From assembly GCF_030463565.1 (NCBI RefSeq), contig NC_134659.1, positions 8,564,511-8,628,510 of the forward strand: a DNA stretch of 64,000 nucleotides, in the 5' to 3' direction. Positions 35,801 to 45,395 of this stretch are shown here, in pieces. Position 1 is the first letter of the stretch. Each line of letters opens with the position of its first letter. Made by a program: the position numbers and the translations under genes. A model generated the notes under the pieces. It did not search any database. It saw only the letters and a program-made list of their open reading frames with translations, and was not told where the DNA came from. The DNA is from Pelecanus crispus. Taxonomy: Eukaryota > Chordata > Aves > Pelecaniformes > Pelecanidae.

Positions 35801-38800
35801 TCTTGTGCTTTAAATTCAGTGCAAAGTAATCAGCGTTTGAAATGCAAGGACAAGCCTTCCGTAAGCTTTGCCTTCGCGCATCGCGCAGTTCAATTACATC
35901 CTTTCCTGCTACTTCATTGGTTCGGTGCTAAAATAAAGCTGTAAATGCTTCTTTCTCAGGGCCCTACCTGTCTTTTGCAGGTTAGTAGGGACACTCAGGC
36001 CCCTTCAGACAGCTATTTTGTTTAAAAAAGGAAGAAGCAGTATGCTCTCGTGGGCTATAAAGTATTTATACTTTAATAAAAAAATCTATTCTTAGCACAC
36101 AAATTATATCAAGGATGATTAACCGTAGAAACCAACTAACCAGGGGAACTGTGGCTTCCCCTTTCCAGGAGTCTCAGTTCAAGACCACGTGTGTGTCACG
36201 GGGGCTGGGGATTGCAGGGGGGGTTGTATTATGTGGCCTGAATTGTGCAGATGGTCAGATTAAATGGTCTCACTATTTTTCTGGTTTAAATCTGTGAAAG
36301 TGTTCTCGAACCTGTCACTGACTCGTTCCTTCTCACAAGCGGTGAGTTTAAGTCATTCTCCTTCCCAACGTGCTTTGAGATCTGAGAGGGAAAATCGAAA
36401 CGATTTCCAGAGTCAGAGAAATAATGTTCCACAAACTGTAAGTCACCAGTCTCCCTTCTTCTCCTAGGAAATATTTGCATTATCGCTTCGCCCTGCTAAT
36501 ACCCGTCTGCTCTGAACTGCCTCATCTCTCGTGCAGGCTGGCCGAGACGTGGGTGGACCGATCCTGCCCACCTTGCTTGTAGGTTTGCAGTTCACTGCTG
36601 GGGTCCGAGCTGGAGAAGAGCCATGTGTCAGCAAGCCCTGCTGCTTTTTTTTCAACTCTTTTAGTAGGTCTAACACAGGATGTTGCTGGTACCTGTAAAC
36701 CTTGTTTCACTGGTGTCTGTAGACATCACAGCTATACAGTAATGTCAGTGTTTTAAACTCTGACAGATCTACCACGCTCTTGCAGCAGTGGTGCTTTTCA
36801 AAGAATCTCATTTTCCAAAATCCACCTAATTTCTGAAGTGCCACCTTCTCCAGTGTCACAAGTAACACACAGCACTGCTGCCTCGGACCAGCCTCTAGCC
36901 TGAAACTCCCTTTGCGACGATGCTGCATCACGGTCAGCTTCACCGTCCCCTGCGGGCTGTGCCGCATCCCTCCTTACCCTTTCCAATGAGACGCTTGTAA
37001 AGCTTCAGTTCTCAGGCCCCTGCATTACCAGCCTGCTTCACGTGCAGTTTGTTTTACCCGACTTGAGGCTGCTTTGCTTCGAAGGGAGGAGTGCCCTTGG
37101 CCGGGAGGAATGAAATTTTATAAGGTTGATTTTTAGTTTTCAGAAAGCTTTATTGGAAACTGATGGAGTGGGGTTACAGCTGGGAAACTTTCAAGAAGTG
37201 TGCGCTTTACATGTACTTAGGCTCCTTCCTTTTCGAATAAATTGCCAGCGTTGCATTGAAGCATGTGTGTAAGGCGTAGCCACCATCAGAGCTTCCAGTA
37301 AGCTGTAGAACCAGGATGGTTGCTCTCTGATGTTGCTTCTGGGAACCTGTGACAGGTTATCTCTACCAAAGCAAGTGGCAGAACTTCATATCACTACCTT
37401 ATTGCAGTGATGGACACGTGCAGGACCGTAAGGACACCCCAGGCAGTGACACAGAGAGGACAGGGACTGTCCCCCTGCAGACCCCAGCAGGTGCTTGAAC
37501 TGTCGCAGTGCAGCGGACTGGCAGGCACCGTGCTGTGTTGTGGGTGTTAGGTGAAGCTCAGGAGGAGTGCAGAGTGAGACAGCAAGCGCTCTTCCCGTTT
37601 CTCGAGGCTCCTGAGAAATTTCTCTAGGCTCACTTTGGCGATGGCGATGCCCTGAGAAATTGCACGAGGAGCCATGCCTGCTGTTCTGGTGACAGCCCTG
37701 TCACGGAGGTGTGCCTGGCGCACCACCACTGCGTGCAGTCAGACACTTCTGAGCATCGCTACCTGGAGCTCCAGCCAGCCCATCGCATAGCTTTACCCTT
37801 TCCCCGATATCCCGCCATGCTGCACTTTCCCCCTCCTCTCTCTTGCAAAACCTCCCGTCTGGAGCATCCAGCGCCAGCGGGGACGGGGTTGGGCGCGCTG
37901 GGGCCAGGCATGGCTTGGCCTGACTCCGGACGGAGGGAATTGCTGCAGCAGGAGCGGCGGGAGCTGGCGTCTGCCCCGGGAGCTGCCTGCGCTCGGTGGC
38001 GGTGGTCATGGAGGGGCTGCAGGTGAGAGGAACGGGCAGGAGGTTGTGGTCAGAGCTGAAACGCCAGCTTAGGAGGAAGGAGAAGGTTTAGTGGGAATTT
38101 TGAATTTGAGGGAATTCCTCTAAGATCCCCCTGGAGTCATCGCTGAGCTCATACTGGTGCCGTTCGTGCCTGCATCCTGGCGCTCCATCCCCGCTCCTGA
38201 CCCCTGCTCCTGACCCCGCTCCATCCTGGCGTGCTCCAGCAGGCTCTGGGGCTGGTCGCCCTCAGGGCTGCTGGCCCCCGCGGCGCGCGTTTCACCTCTG
38301 TGTCACACCCCGAGACACGGGCACGGGGTCTCCCCCCAGCCCCCGAACGGCTGGGACGGGCCCCTGAAGGTCACCCACCCGCAGGGTGGGAGGCAAGGGG
38401 AGTCGGGAGCGTTCCTTTGCAATGAGAAAGGCTGGAAAGGTCTTGTCGAAGCTATTTCTTCCTCTGTTTCCAATTCAAAGCTCTGGCTTTTGTCTGTGTT
38501 GTGCCCCTTGGTTGAGCTCCAGCCTTAACCACTGAGCACTGAGGGGGTATCTCCAGTATTTCCAGTGTCAGCATGTTCTGCCAGTCCTCTGGCTGTGCCA
38601 TGCGCGTTTGCATTAAACATCTATGGGATCCCAAGGAGATTGGGGTTTATTCTAAAGAGATTTTGCAAGCCAGGCTTGGTCCAGTCCTGAGTGAGAATTT
38701 CAAACCTTTGTCTTCCCCTCTAGTCCTTGGTAAAATGGAAAAAATAAATCAGAAAACACAGCTTTATAGTTTTCTGCCGAGCCCTACGTAGCTTCTGGGA

Positions 38801-39298
38801 ACAGCTTTGGGATGAAACAGCTCAGAAATGGTTCCTGCCCTCCCAACCTGGTCCTGACCTAGCGCTGGGGCCGTGGCATCGCTTCTCACCACGGGCTTTC
38901 CCAGCTCCGGGGGCTCCCTGGCTCTTTGCTCAAGTACCCTCTCGACCCCTGCACACCTGATGCCCAGTTTGTAAAAATCCTGGAGATGTTACAGAGGGAT
39001 TACCGATGGTAGAAGTGCGCTGGGTGGAGGGTGTACGGTAAGGAAAGCTCTGCAGGCTGCTGTGGCACATCAGGGTGAGGACGCAAGCCAAGCATCCAGC
39101 TGCTGCCCCGGCCGCAGGGTTGCCACGTCCCGGCTGTTCCCCCTGCGCCGTGGGGCTTGTCCAGCCGGCCGCATGGAGTTGTAATCCCGCCTTGTCTTTG
39201 TCTCTCTGCAGATTTTGACAGAGCTGAAGTCGGACAACCAAAGGCTGAAGGACGAGAACGGAGCCCTCATTCGTGTCATCAGCAAGCTCTCCAAATAG
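11744..39298 (+). CDS. PPP1R12B: PPP1R12B (MYPT2), short heart-type M20/M21-like form and shared C-terminal exons; spliced CDS span
   Basis: Regulatory subunit of myosin light-chain phosphatase. The full-length family protein binds PP1 catalytic subunit through N-terminal KVxF/ankyrin repeats, which are not in this window. The C-terminal coiled coil and zipper mediate dimerisation and partner binding. The short form seen here matches the mammalian small heart subunit: starts [18 protein letters not shown], then the shared HERLSR...KKLYESAL...MEKR...MEEEMK segments. Coding pieces are 11744-11845, 24875-24891, 25399-25543, 26646-26750, 27017-27070 and 29440-29490, followed by either 34771-34905 or 39212-39298. 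Every junction is GT-AG and every phase agrees, giving 202 or 186 residues. Residues 89 to the end are a near-continuous coiled coil. Full-length MYPT2 would enter at the 24875 exon from exons upstream of the window; I could not find them here. Identity is secure from known family sequence; isoform usage is inferred. Confidence 0.93.
13075..13330. other. CpG-rich block in the first intron
   Basis: Dense CpG dinucleotides in GC-rich sequence (GCCGCGTTTGGCGT..., GGGCGGCGGTGGG), abutting inverted-repeat copy 1. It looks like a small CpG island, without a recognised exon. Confidence 0.55.
13318..13478 (+). repeat. Inverted duplication, copy 1
   Basis: 161 bp that recurs in reverse complement at 15549-15711. 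About five substitutions plus a 2-nt indel separate the copies (about 96-97 % identity). Each end carries a small palindrome: CTGCTTAGAGCAG at 13319-13331 and a near-palindrome CGCTTAGCG near 13467-13475. Homology stops sharply at both ends. Family not recognised. Confidence 0.95.
15549..15711 (-). repeat. Inverted duplication, copy 2
   Basis: 163 bp, reverse complement of 13318-13478. Differences from copy 1 are GCG to GTG, GGG to GAG, CCG to CTG, TATTAC to TACTAC, an AT insertion in ACATATGG, and GCGTGG to GCGCGG. Three of the five substitutions alter a CpG. The copies are 2.07 kb apart in the same intron. Confidence 0.95.
17519..17599 (+). repeat. G/T-biased tract
   Basis: Repeated GGTTGTTGGGTTG and TTGTGG blocks ending in T18, with almost no A or C on this strand. 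Low-complexity DNA with weak two-tier G-quadruplex potential. Confidence 0.8.
24875..24891 (+). CDS. PPP1R12B: PPP1R12B 17-nt microexon (HERLSR)
   Basis: Acceptor TTCAG before CATGAAAGAC and donor CAG|GTAAG delimit only 17 nt coding H-E-R-L-S and two bases of an Arg codon, completed by the next exon. The peptide HERLSRLE is a hallmark of the MYPT1/2 family. It is preceded by a strong pyrimidine tract (24845-24872). A 13.0-kb intron lies to the left and a 0.5-kb intron to the right. In the full-length protein this exon should join an upstream exon outside the window. Confidence 0.93.
25399..25543 (+). CDS. PPP1R12B: PPP1R12B exon: NPTTSDSY...DYKK
   Basis: 145 nt, entering in phase 2 (completes Arg40) and ending phase 0 at DYKK|GTAGG. 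It codes residues 41-88, a Ser/Arg-rich segment ([22 protein letters not shown]) followed by [10 protein letters not shown]. This is the conserved lead-in to the MYPT coiled coil. Compared with the mammalian protein the ARARREARE stretch is changed to [14 protein letters not shown] residues, so this is the most divergent shared exon. Confidence 0.93.
26646..26750 (+). CDS. PPP1R12B: PPP1R12B exon: coiled coil part 1
   Basis: 35 codons, phase 0 at both ends (TTTCAG acceptor, CAG|GTAAGG donor). Product [18 protein letters not shown]... is an uninterrupted amphipathic coiled-coil helix, residues 89-123 of the short form, almost identical to mammalian MYPT2. Confidence 0.95.
27017..27070 (+). CDS. 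PPP1R12B: PPP1R12B exon: coiled coil part 2 ([18 protein letters not shown])
   Basis: 18 codons, phase 0 at both ends (ACATAG acceptor, AGG|GTATGT donor), residues 124-141. This exon donates either to the normal 29440 exon or, possibly, to the candidate terminal exon at 27288. Confidence 0.95.
27288..27395 (+). CDS. Candidate alternative terminal exon of PPP1R12B with its own poly(A) signal
   Basis: A long pyrimidine tract and TTGTAG end at 27287, 217 nt after the previous PPP1R12B donor. In the required phase 0 the sequence reads 24 codons (begins [11 protein letters not shown], ends HYAVKYS) to TGA at 27360-27362. AATAAA is at 27371-27376, followed by a GT-rich stretch (CTGTTTGGGGG). Acceptor, frame, stop, signal and downstream element fit a composite terminal exon. 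The result would be a 165-residue form lacking both zippers. I know no such MYPT2 isoform. The peptide is not recognisable and use of the exon is an inference; the 3' end is estimated. Confidence 0.4.
27561..27800 (-). mobile_element. Degenerate CR1 LINE fragment
   Basis: The + strand reads like the complement of avian CR1 3' regions: TTGGAAGGGACCTGAGGAGG, then a GGGTCAAC-like segment, CTCAGGGCTTTGTCCC, a stretch like CTCCACAACC and CCTTATATCTAC. The element therefore lies on the - strand. It is truncated and diverged, with no open reading frame. Confidence 0.75.
29440..29490 (+). CDS. PPP1R12B: PPP1R12B exon: [17 protein letters not shown]
   Basis: 17 codons, phase 0 at both ends (AAACAG acceptor, AAG|GTAGG donor), residues 142-158 of the short form. 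This conserved MYPT helix ([14 protein letters not shown]) directly precedes the alternative C-termini. Introns of 5.3 kb and 9.7 kb separate it from the two possible last exons. Confidence 0.95.
29491..34770 (+). other. PPP1R12B intron before last exon A
   Basis: 5.3 kb with no recognisable exon, RNA gene or repeat family. Base composition is close to even. Part of the 9.7-kb intron when last exon B is used. Confidence 0.75.
34771..34905 (+). CDS. PPP1R12B: PPP1R12B alternative last exon A (NLHQLKQIH...ESEEL)
   Basis: Acceptor CTCTGCAG, then 44 codons and TAG at 34903-34905. The product [18 protein letters not shown]... has leucines at positions 11, 18, 25 and 32, a perfect heptad series, followed by an acidic tail (SESEEL). 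It corresponds to the C-terminus I recall for canonical full-length mammalian MYPT2 (NLHQLKQI...[11 protein letters not shown]). The tail after VARLS is lineage-specific. It joins MEEEMK in phase 0. A poly(A) signal lies about 1.0 kb downstream. Confidence 0.92.
   Translation, partial: NLHQLKQIHTLRQMNEQLLAENRALTRVVARLSLPAKPSESEEL
34906..35960 (+). other. PPP1R12B: 3' UTR of PPP1R12B isoform A
   Basis: Runs from the TAG at 34905 to AATAAA at 35932-35937 (context GCTAAAATAAAGCTG), which is followed by a T-rich downstream element. A second AATAAA is at 36075-36080. The exact cleavage site is inferred. No repeats or ORFs of note. Confidence 0.55.
35932..35937 (+). terminator. Poly(A) signal AATAAA for isoform A
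   Basis: AATAAA in GCTAAAATAAAGCTG about 1.0 kb after the isoform A stop, followed by TCTTTCTC and TGTCTTTTG, a plausible U/GU-rich downstream element. Confidence 0.5.
35961..39211 (+). other. Sequence between the two PPP1R12B last exons, with a CpG-rich block
   Basis: Mostly unremarkable, apart from a GC- and CpG-rich block at 37840-38030 followed by GC-rich DNA to 38400. Within it, ATGGAGGGGCTGCAG is directly followed by GTGAGAGG (38008-38030), an exon-like start with a donor. See findings. Confidence 0.5.
39212..39298 (+). CDS. PPP1R12B: PPP1R12B alternative last exon B (leucine-zipper C-terminus)
   Basis: Acceptor TCTCTGCAG, then 28 codons and TAG at 39296-39298. The product starts [17 protein letters not shown] and ends RVISKLSK, with leucines at 5, 12, 19 and 26 (exact heptads). 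This C-terminus is shared with MYPT1 LZ-positive forms. In MYPT1 that zipper binds cGMP-dependent kinase I-alpha; the same role here is inferred. It joins MEEEMK in phase 0. Confidence 0.95.
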   Translation: MLTELKSDNQRLKDENGALIRVISKLSK

Positions 39299-42200
39299 GA
39301 AGCCTGAGCAAAGGCAGGACGAAGAGGGGTGCCCTGCACAGCTGCCAACCCTCCACCAAGCCCTCCCCCCTCTTTTCCTCCTGTCAGAAGTACAGCAAGC
39401 GTTTCAGCCATGGGATCAATCTGTCACACCTGCCTTGCCCTGCCCTTTGCTGTACATTCCCTTTCTGCCCTTCGTTCCCCCACACCACACGCCCCTGCCA
39501 TTTTAGTCTTTTTAATTTAAGCATGTTGTGGTATCTCGGACATTTTATTCGAGGGAGAAGAGAAACGTGAGGACTGGGTTTGAGCTGCCAAAACTTCTTC
39601 TTCCAGAAGCCCAGTATTTGGTGTTGGACTCCAATCTGGAGTAGGTAGCTCCTACTTTAAAAAGTGACGCCTAAAGAACTAATCCAGCATATCCAAGCCC
39701 TTCACAGGTGGGAAACGTGAATGTGGGCTGGGACTCTGAGGATGCACATCAACCCACCCGAGATGTGGGACTCTGGTTAAAATATGATGCTGTGAAAGCC
39801 ACCGGGGCTGATTTCTGTAACAGGCTGACGGCAGCTGCTTTGCACAGAGACCTTCTCCTTTCGCCCCAGTAGACCGAGTCTTTAACATGAGATTTCGAAC
39901 CCGTTCAGTAACATTGGTGCTGACTCTCAGCATCAGAGCCCTTATCCCTCGCCCTGCCTTTCCTCCGCAGTCTGGGTGATTTGGTATCGCGTTGTATCCT
40001 TCCAGAGCTCCTGTCTCAGTATTCAGTAGCATCTGCTAATCACATCTGGACTCTTGCTCCTCGGGATAGGATGTATCACAGATACTTGCCAAGCTTTCTG
40101 AAGGACAAGTTTGAACCCCTAGAGATCCCCTGCTGCTTTCACATGCAGATGAGCATGAACAACCTTGCAGTTCTGCCCACACCAGAAACCAGCCTCCCCG
40201 TCCTAACAGCCATCTGGGACATTTTCCTGCTATCTTCATGAAGGCAGAGCCCTGCAGAGGAGTCTGGTCTGGTATTTTCAGGGACCTTGCTTTGATTTGC
40301 AGCAGGAGGCTGACCAAGTGAAAGGCAGTACTGGTTTGTAGAGAGCGGGGATGCCAGAGTCCAGTCCCACCCCCTCATCTGTTGGAGAAGCAGCTTGGCG
40401 CAGCTGGGTTTCAAGGCAGGGGAGCATGAAGCGGTGATCACTTGTCCTCCCGCATGCCTTGGAAAGGTGTGGGTGCATTGGTGTCAGAGGGACAAGGAGC
40501 TACCCTTGGGCATGCTCATAACCCTATCGCTAGGATAGAAGTCTTTTAATCTGTCAAAAGCTTGCAATAAGCCTTGACCTTGAAGGAAACCTCAAAAAAA
40601 CCCCACCCTCTTTAATGTTATACATACTCAGAACAGTTTGAAATTGTTCTCTCTATGGGCATTTCGACAGCGGCTCCTCTACGTGCTGTATGATTTTGAT
40701 GATGGCAGCAGTAACCTGCCATCAGATCTGTTGAGCTTCCCCTTAATAGACTCCTCTCGAACGATACCTTCCCTCTCAGAGACTTCTTGCTGTGTCCAAA
40801 CCACTTTCTCATCCACATCCTTCCATATTTGTCTTTTCATTCCCTTTGTCCTTTGATTTCCCTGTTCCATCTGGCTGGGAGTTGGGAGTCTCAGTCACTG
40901 AACTTGGAGATTGCCGTGAAGAAGTTCTACCTATGTTCCTGGGCACCTCTGCTGACTGTGGGCTCGCAGCTCCCGCCGGGCTGGTGGGACTTTCCGCTAC
41001 GAGAGAGAGAGATGGGATACTTGAACATGAGCATAATTCTTGACCTTGCTCAACAGGGTAAAATTTATCTCTATCAGTCAGTCCTGGGGCTTTTTGGAAC
41101 CTTTTGCTGGTTATGGCTTCAGAAAGTGTGTTTATTTTCCTCTCCCTTCGTTTTTTTTCTTTGGATTTTTTTTTTTTCTAATTCTCCATTTTTTTTCCCC
41201 TTCCCCTCCCCGTCCTGCCTGTTTCCACCTGTCTAGCTCTTCATAGAGCTGCCGGTTTTTCCCCAGGCAGCTCTGGACAGAGGTTCCTCTTCCACCGCTC
41301 TTCAGCCAGCGGAGTTACTTGTGCACGGCACGAGATGCCGTTTCTCCTGGTACACTGAGGCCCTTCCTCTGCTGCTGTGCTTTGGGGAGGAAGAGACCAA
41401 AGCTGGTAATGGCATCAGGGTTTCTGCAGAGCACTGCCTAAGCCAGGCACCCTTTTTATATTACTTTATTTTAACCCTGCTATATTTAACAGCTTTAAGT
41501 CTTGAGATCCGGTCAATGCTTTTTCTGCACGCTGTTCCCACTTGGTGCACTCTTTATGTGAGTAGTTCTGCAATTCTTGATGTTTTTTCTCTTGGTGACC
41601 CACTCCTCGCTTCAGACTTGGGCTCTCTCAGCTCTAAACAGGAGTCCAGTCCCTTCTGTGCCACCCAGAGAAGAAGATGCTCGTCTGCTGGGGCTGCTGG
41701 TGGCTGGCGCAGCGCTGGCGTGCCAACGCGCGCGTCTCGGGTCGTGCATCCCAGCAGGACGAGGGACGAGATTTCAGATTAAAGATCCTGTTCTTCTCGT
41801 GAGGCAGGTTCCTGGCAGCGTGAAGAAGCCTGGTATCTGTTCTAGGGAGAGGGTTCAACCCAATCTGACAAATCCATCCTGCACTGACGTTTTGCCCCTT
41901 CCTAGCAGGACACTCATTGCGTTTTATCCTGAGAACAGTATGCAAAGGGTGCGGAAGGCTTAATCCCTCTGCGTGGCACCTTGCAAAGCCAAACCACTTT
42001 AGATGAAGTGTCTGCTTAGCACTGGATGATCCCCCTGAACTCTGACTAGGGTAGAGGACCCACCAACAGTTTAGTCTTGCTGACTAGCCAAAGCTGTGAG
42101 TATTTCGTGATGACGATGCAATTGCAAACCAAATTCTTGAGAATGAATTTCTTTGGTCTCAATGCCTGACATAACCAGTGCACTGAGGAGGTAACGAATA

Positions 42201-42407
42201 GGACACCTTGCGCTCTGCGCTTGGGACAGAGTGCAAAGCAAGCAGTTTTTAAAACTGATCCCTATTTGAACCAGAGCATTTGCCAGACATGATCTCCATT
42301 GGAGAACACAAGCTTTTTTTCTAAGCAATTGCTTGGGGTGAATTCATTTTTATTGCTTGGGGTGAACCCGCCTATTGTGGCTGCGAGTTTGATGATGGCT
42401 CTTTGTA

Positions 42408-42413
42408 AATAAA
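42408..42413 (+). terminator. Poly(A) signal AATAAA, isoform B candidate 1
   Basis: AATAAA 3.1 kb after the isoform B stop. The second candidate (42615-42620) is equally canonical. Which one is used cannot be decided here. Confidence 0.45.
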
Positions 42414-42614
42414 CTCCTTGGAGAAGCAGGACTAGCTTACAAGATGGGGAGAGAATGTATTTTTATGCAACTTTTGAGTGGCCTTTCAAACCCTGAGATG
42501 AATGATTTGTTTTACTGGTTGTTGTTATATAGTATTATAAGTATTATGTGTTTGAAAGTTTGGGAATAATATTCACATCTATGATGCTTGTAAACACAAC
42601 AGTATTTATAAATG

Positions 42615-42620
42615 AATAAA
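42615..42620 (+). terminator. Poly(A) signal AATAAA, isoform B candidate 2
   Basis: AATAAAATAAG lies in an AT-rich stretch that ends abruptly at the GC-richer intergenic gap. It is the last + strand signal before the oppositely oriented SYT2 3' end. Confidence 0.45.
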
Positions 42621-42640
42621 ATAAGAGTTGATAAAACAGA

Positions 42641-43480
42641 AGCTTTGACTTTGCTTCCACCTTTCTGGAGCTGCAAGTTGTTTGGCCTAAAATGCCCCAT
42701 TTCTCCCACAATTTCCATAGCACGACCGTATCAGTCGTCTATAAAAGCACAAATGCTCTGCGGCTACGAACCTGCTGCGGTTACGACGCGGGAAAGGCAA
42801 CGCTCCCCTGCGTGCTGGTTCAGCGAAAGCTCAAATGACGGAACTGTGGCTGCACGTCCCCGAAAGCCACCACCAGCCGGGAAGGTGACCGGGAGAGGGT
42901 CCCATCCGACGCCTCTGAACCACACCAGGGTTCAGGCCCATCTGCCCCCGTGATGCCAAGCCCTGTATTTGCTCTGCTCAGGAGCTTGGTCAGGACAAAC
43001 GCGTAGCAAAGATGCGGGCTCTGGTGCCACATCTTGGAGCCTTTGTCCCGAGTGAGGTTGCTAGAAATCTCTGCATACTTCAGTCTTCAGAGGCGGTTAC
43101 TGCAGCTTGAGCTCTTCCCCTTGGGTTTAGGGGCATCCAGCACCTCTGCAAAGCAGGGCAGGACCTAAACATGGATCTGTGGGCCGAACTGTATGTGTTG
43201 GGGGTGAAGAATTTGGTGGGGACCTTTGATACCTTCCCACCTGCACCCCACGTCTGGGCCAGTCGCGATCAGCCAGGGCACCAGGGCTCGAGGCTGCCTG
43301 GAGACATCCCCACCGTGCGCGTGAGCACACATGTGTTTCGGGGGGACCTCACGGGGTTCCCCTCGCCCCCATCCCTCCGTCATCCCTGGGCTCACGGCCG
43401 CGGGACCTGCCCCCCTGCCACGGACACCCCGCTGAGCCCCGGCAGCAAGACCAGAAGGGAACCAGGGCTCCTTTCAGCTC
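42641..43480. other. Intergenic gap between converging PPP1R12B and SYT2
   Basis: About 0.8 kb between the last + strand poly(A) signal and the first plausible - strand signal. No gene, repeat or RNA recognised. GC content rises steeply here. Confidence 0.5.
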
Positions 43481-43485
43481 GTTTC

Positions 43486-43491
43486 TTTAAT
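43486..43491 (-). terminator. Candidate distal poly(A) signal for SYT2 (ATTAAA)
   Basis: ATTAAA on the - strand in an AT-rich patch within GC-rich DNA, 3.8 kb after the SYT2 stop. Proximal alternatives (AATAAA on the - strand) are at 44739-44744, 44432-44437 and 44420-44425. The site used is unknown. Confidence 0.35.
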
Positions 43492-44867
43492 AAGGAGACA
43501 GATATCATTACAAAATAACCATTTAACGATAAGAGACGGAAACAACAGAGTCCACACGAGAGGAAGGGGCTTTAAAAGCAGCTTCCCGTCGGAGCCGAGC
43601 GCTGCGGGGGCCGGGACGGGGCAGAGCGGGGCTGGCGCGGGGGGTCCTTCGCTCCAGGAACCGCCCGAGCCTGGGACTCCCAGAGGAGCTGCTTCTCCCT
43701 CCCACATTTGGGGGAAAAAAGGAAAAGAAAGCCGAGTTTGTTGCCAAGCCTCGTGGATTTGCTTCCTTTTAACCCCAAGAGACCAAATCCGAGCGTCTCC
43801 GTGGCACGGCTGGGCTTGCACCAAGGTGCGACCGGGAGAGGGGAAACCGGCTCTCGTCCCCAAAATGGAAACCACCCGACCAGACACGGCAAAAATAACC
43901 CAAATCGCTCCAAAAAGCCTTTTCGCCACCAGATCTTCACCACATCCCAGCCTTTCCACTGCAGAAATGCCGACGACAGATCAGCCCCGGCCTCTGTGCC
44001 CAGCCCTGCCCCGTCCCCTCACCCAGCGTGGCGGTGGCATCCTTGGCCACCGAGGCGGTGGCCGATGCGGCTCATCCGGGCAGCCTGGCTCCGCCGCTGA
44101 GCCCCACGAAACCAGCGGGGACGGTGGACACACAGGGGAAGGGGGGTCACAGCTCACCTGTGGGCCCATCCCCGTGGGGTCCCGGCACACCGTGGTCTAA
44201 TATGGCTTCTAAAGTTGCTCTGACGGTGAAATGCACCAACGCGACACAGGACGCTGAAGCCACGATGTTGCCGCTACCCGGCCGCGGTATAAATACGACA
44301 AGATACAGGGACAAGACACACATGGAAGTCATGGCTGCGTCGGTGACAGCTCACCCTCCGCTGGCAGGACTGGCTTGGCATGCTTTGCTTCTTGGCGTTA
44401 TTTTCTTCTTTTACATGGTTTTATTATTTTTTTTATTTGGGGGAAAATAATCAGGGTGGTGGAGAGCACTCAAGCAATGAGTTTTGTTCGTCGCCGTCTC
44501 TGCCTCGCTGGAGAAACATCGTCGGGATGGAGGTGCCGGCGGCGGCGAGCAGTGGGGCAGAGCGTGCAGTGCCGCACTCGGCTTGAACCATGCTGCTGCT
44601 GCTATGTGGCTGCATCTCATGCACTGTTCGTGGTCTATACAGCTATGTCTCCAGTTATTTTTAACTACACACAACTAAGGGGGGGCTGGGGGCAGAGGCA
44701 GCGCAGATGGCTTTACTATGTTGGTTATTGTTCCCTTTTTTATTAAAAAAAAATTAAATTATGTATTAAAGTCACAGTTTCCCCAGCCCCGAGGCTTAAA
44801 GAGTCCGAATGGAACCAGCTGGGTGGGACCTCTGCTCCGGGGTGAGACCCTGGGCGATGCGGCGGGT

Positions 44868-44941
44868 CTGGGGGTGCAGGGGGAGGGTGGGTGTGCATGG
44901 GGGGGGTGCATGTGGGGGTGCACAGGTGGGTGTGCAGGCGT
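44868..44941 (+). repeat. G-rich tract with G-quadruplex potential
   Basis: Runs of G5, G5, G3, G3, G8, G5 and G3 separated by short TGCA-type spacers. The quadruplex would form on the + strand, that is on the template strand of the SYT2 3' UTR; the mRNA would be C-rich here. Confidence 0.7.
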
Positions 44942-45395
44942 GCGTGTGCACCTCCGCCTGCTTCCCAAGGAAAGCTGCGGGGCCGTGCACGCTTGCAGAC
45001 CGCCAACAGGAGGATTTTAGTGCGCTTTTTTCCAGTTCCTTCTTCTTTAACCCATTCCCACATAAGGCAAACGCCCCCCTGGACTTCGAAACGAGACCGA
45101 GTCGAGAGACCGAATCCTGCCAGTGCCCCCAGCCGAGGGGCATCAGCTGCCCCCAGCTCCCCGTGAACTAAAAGCACTCCAAGATTTCTTCTCCCTTTGG
45201 CTACATGAGCAGGGCAGGAAAAGGCGCTAATTAAAGCTGGAGATGGCCCTGCGGGACTGCTCGCTTGATGACCCCCAGAGCCCCTGCAGCCCAGCATGGC
45301 CCCGGTGCCACCGCCCCCAGCCCGGCCGAGCTGCAGCTCCAGCAGCCGTGCTGGGCCCCAGGGCACGGGCCAGGCGCAGCCGAGGCGGTGGTGGT

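Larger units (their letters stand above)
39299..42640 (+). other. PPP1R12B: Probable long 3' UTR of PPP1R12B isoform B
   Basis: No coding sequence is seen after the TAG at 39298. ATTAAA occurs near 41778, AATAAA at 42408-42413 (TTGTAAATAAACTCC, with a GT-rich element about 110 nt on) and AATAAA at 42615-42620. A UTR of 3.1-3.3 kb is consistent with the long 3' UTR of this gene in mammals. T-rich runs lie at 41150-41200. The end point is inferred. Confidence 0.5.
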
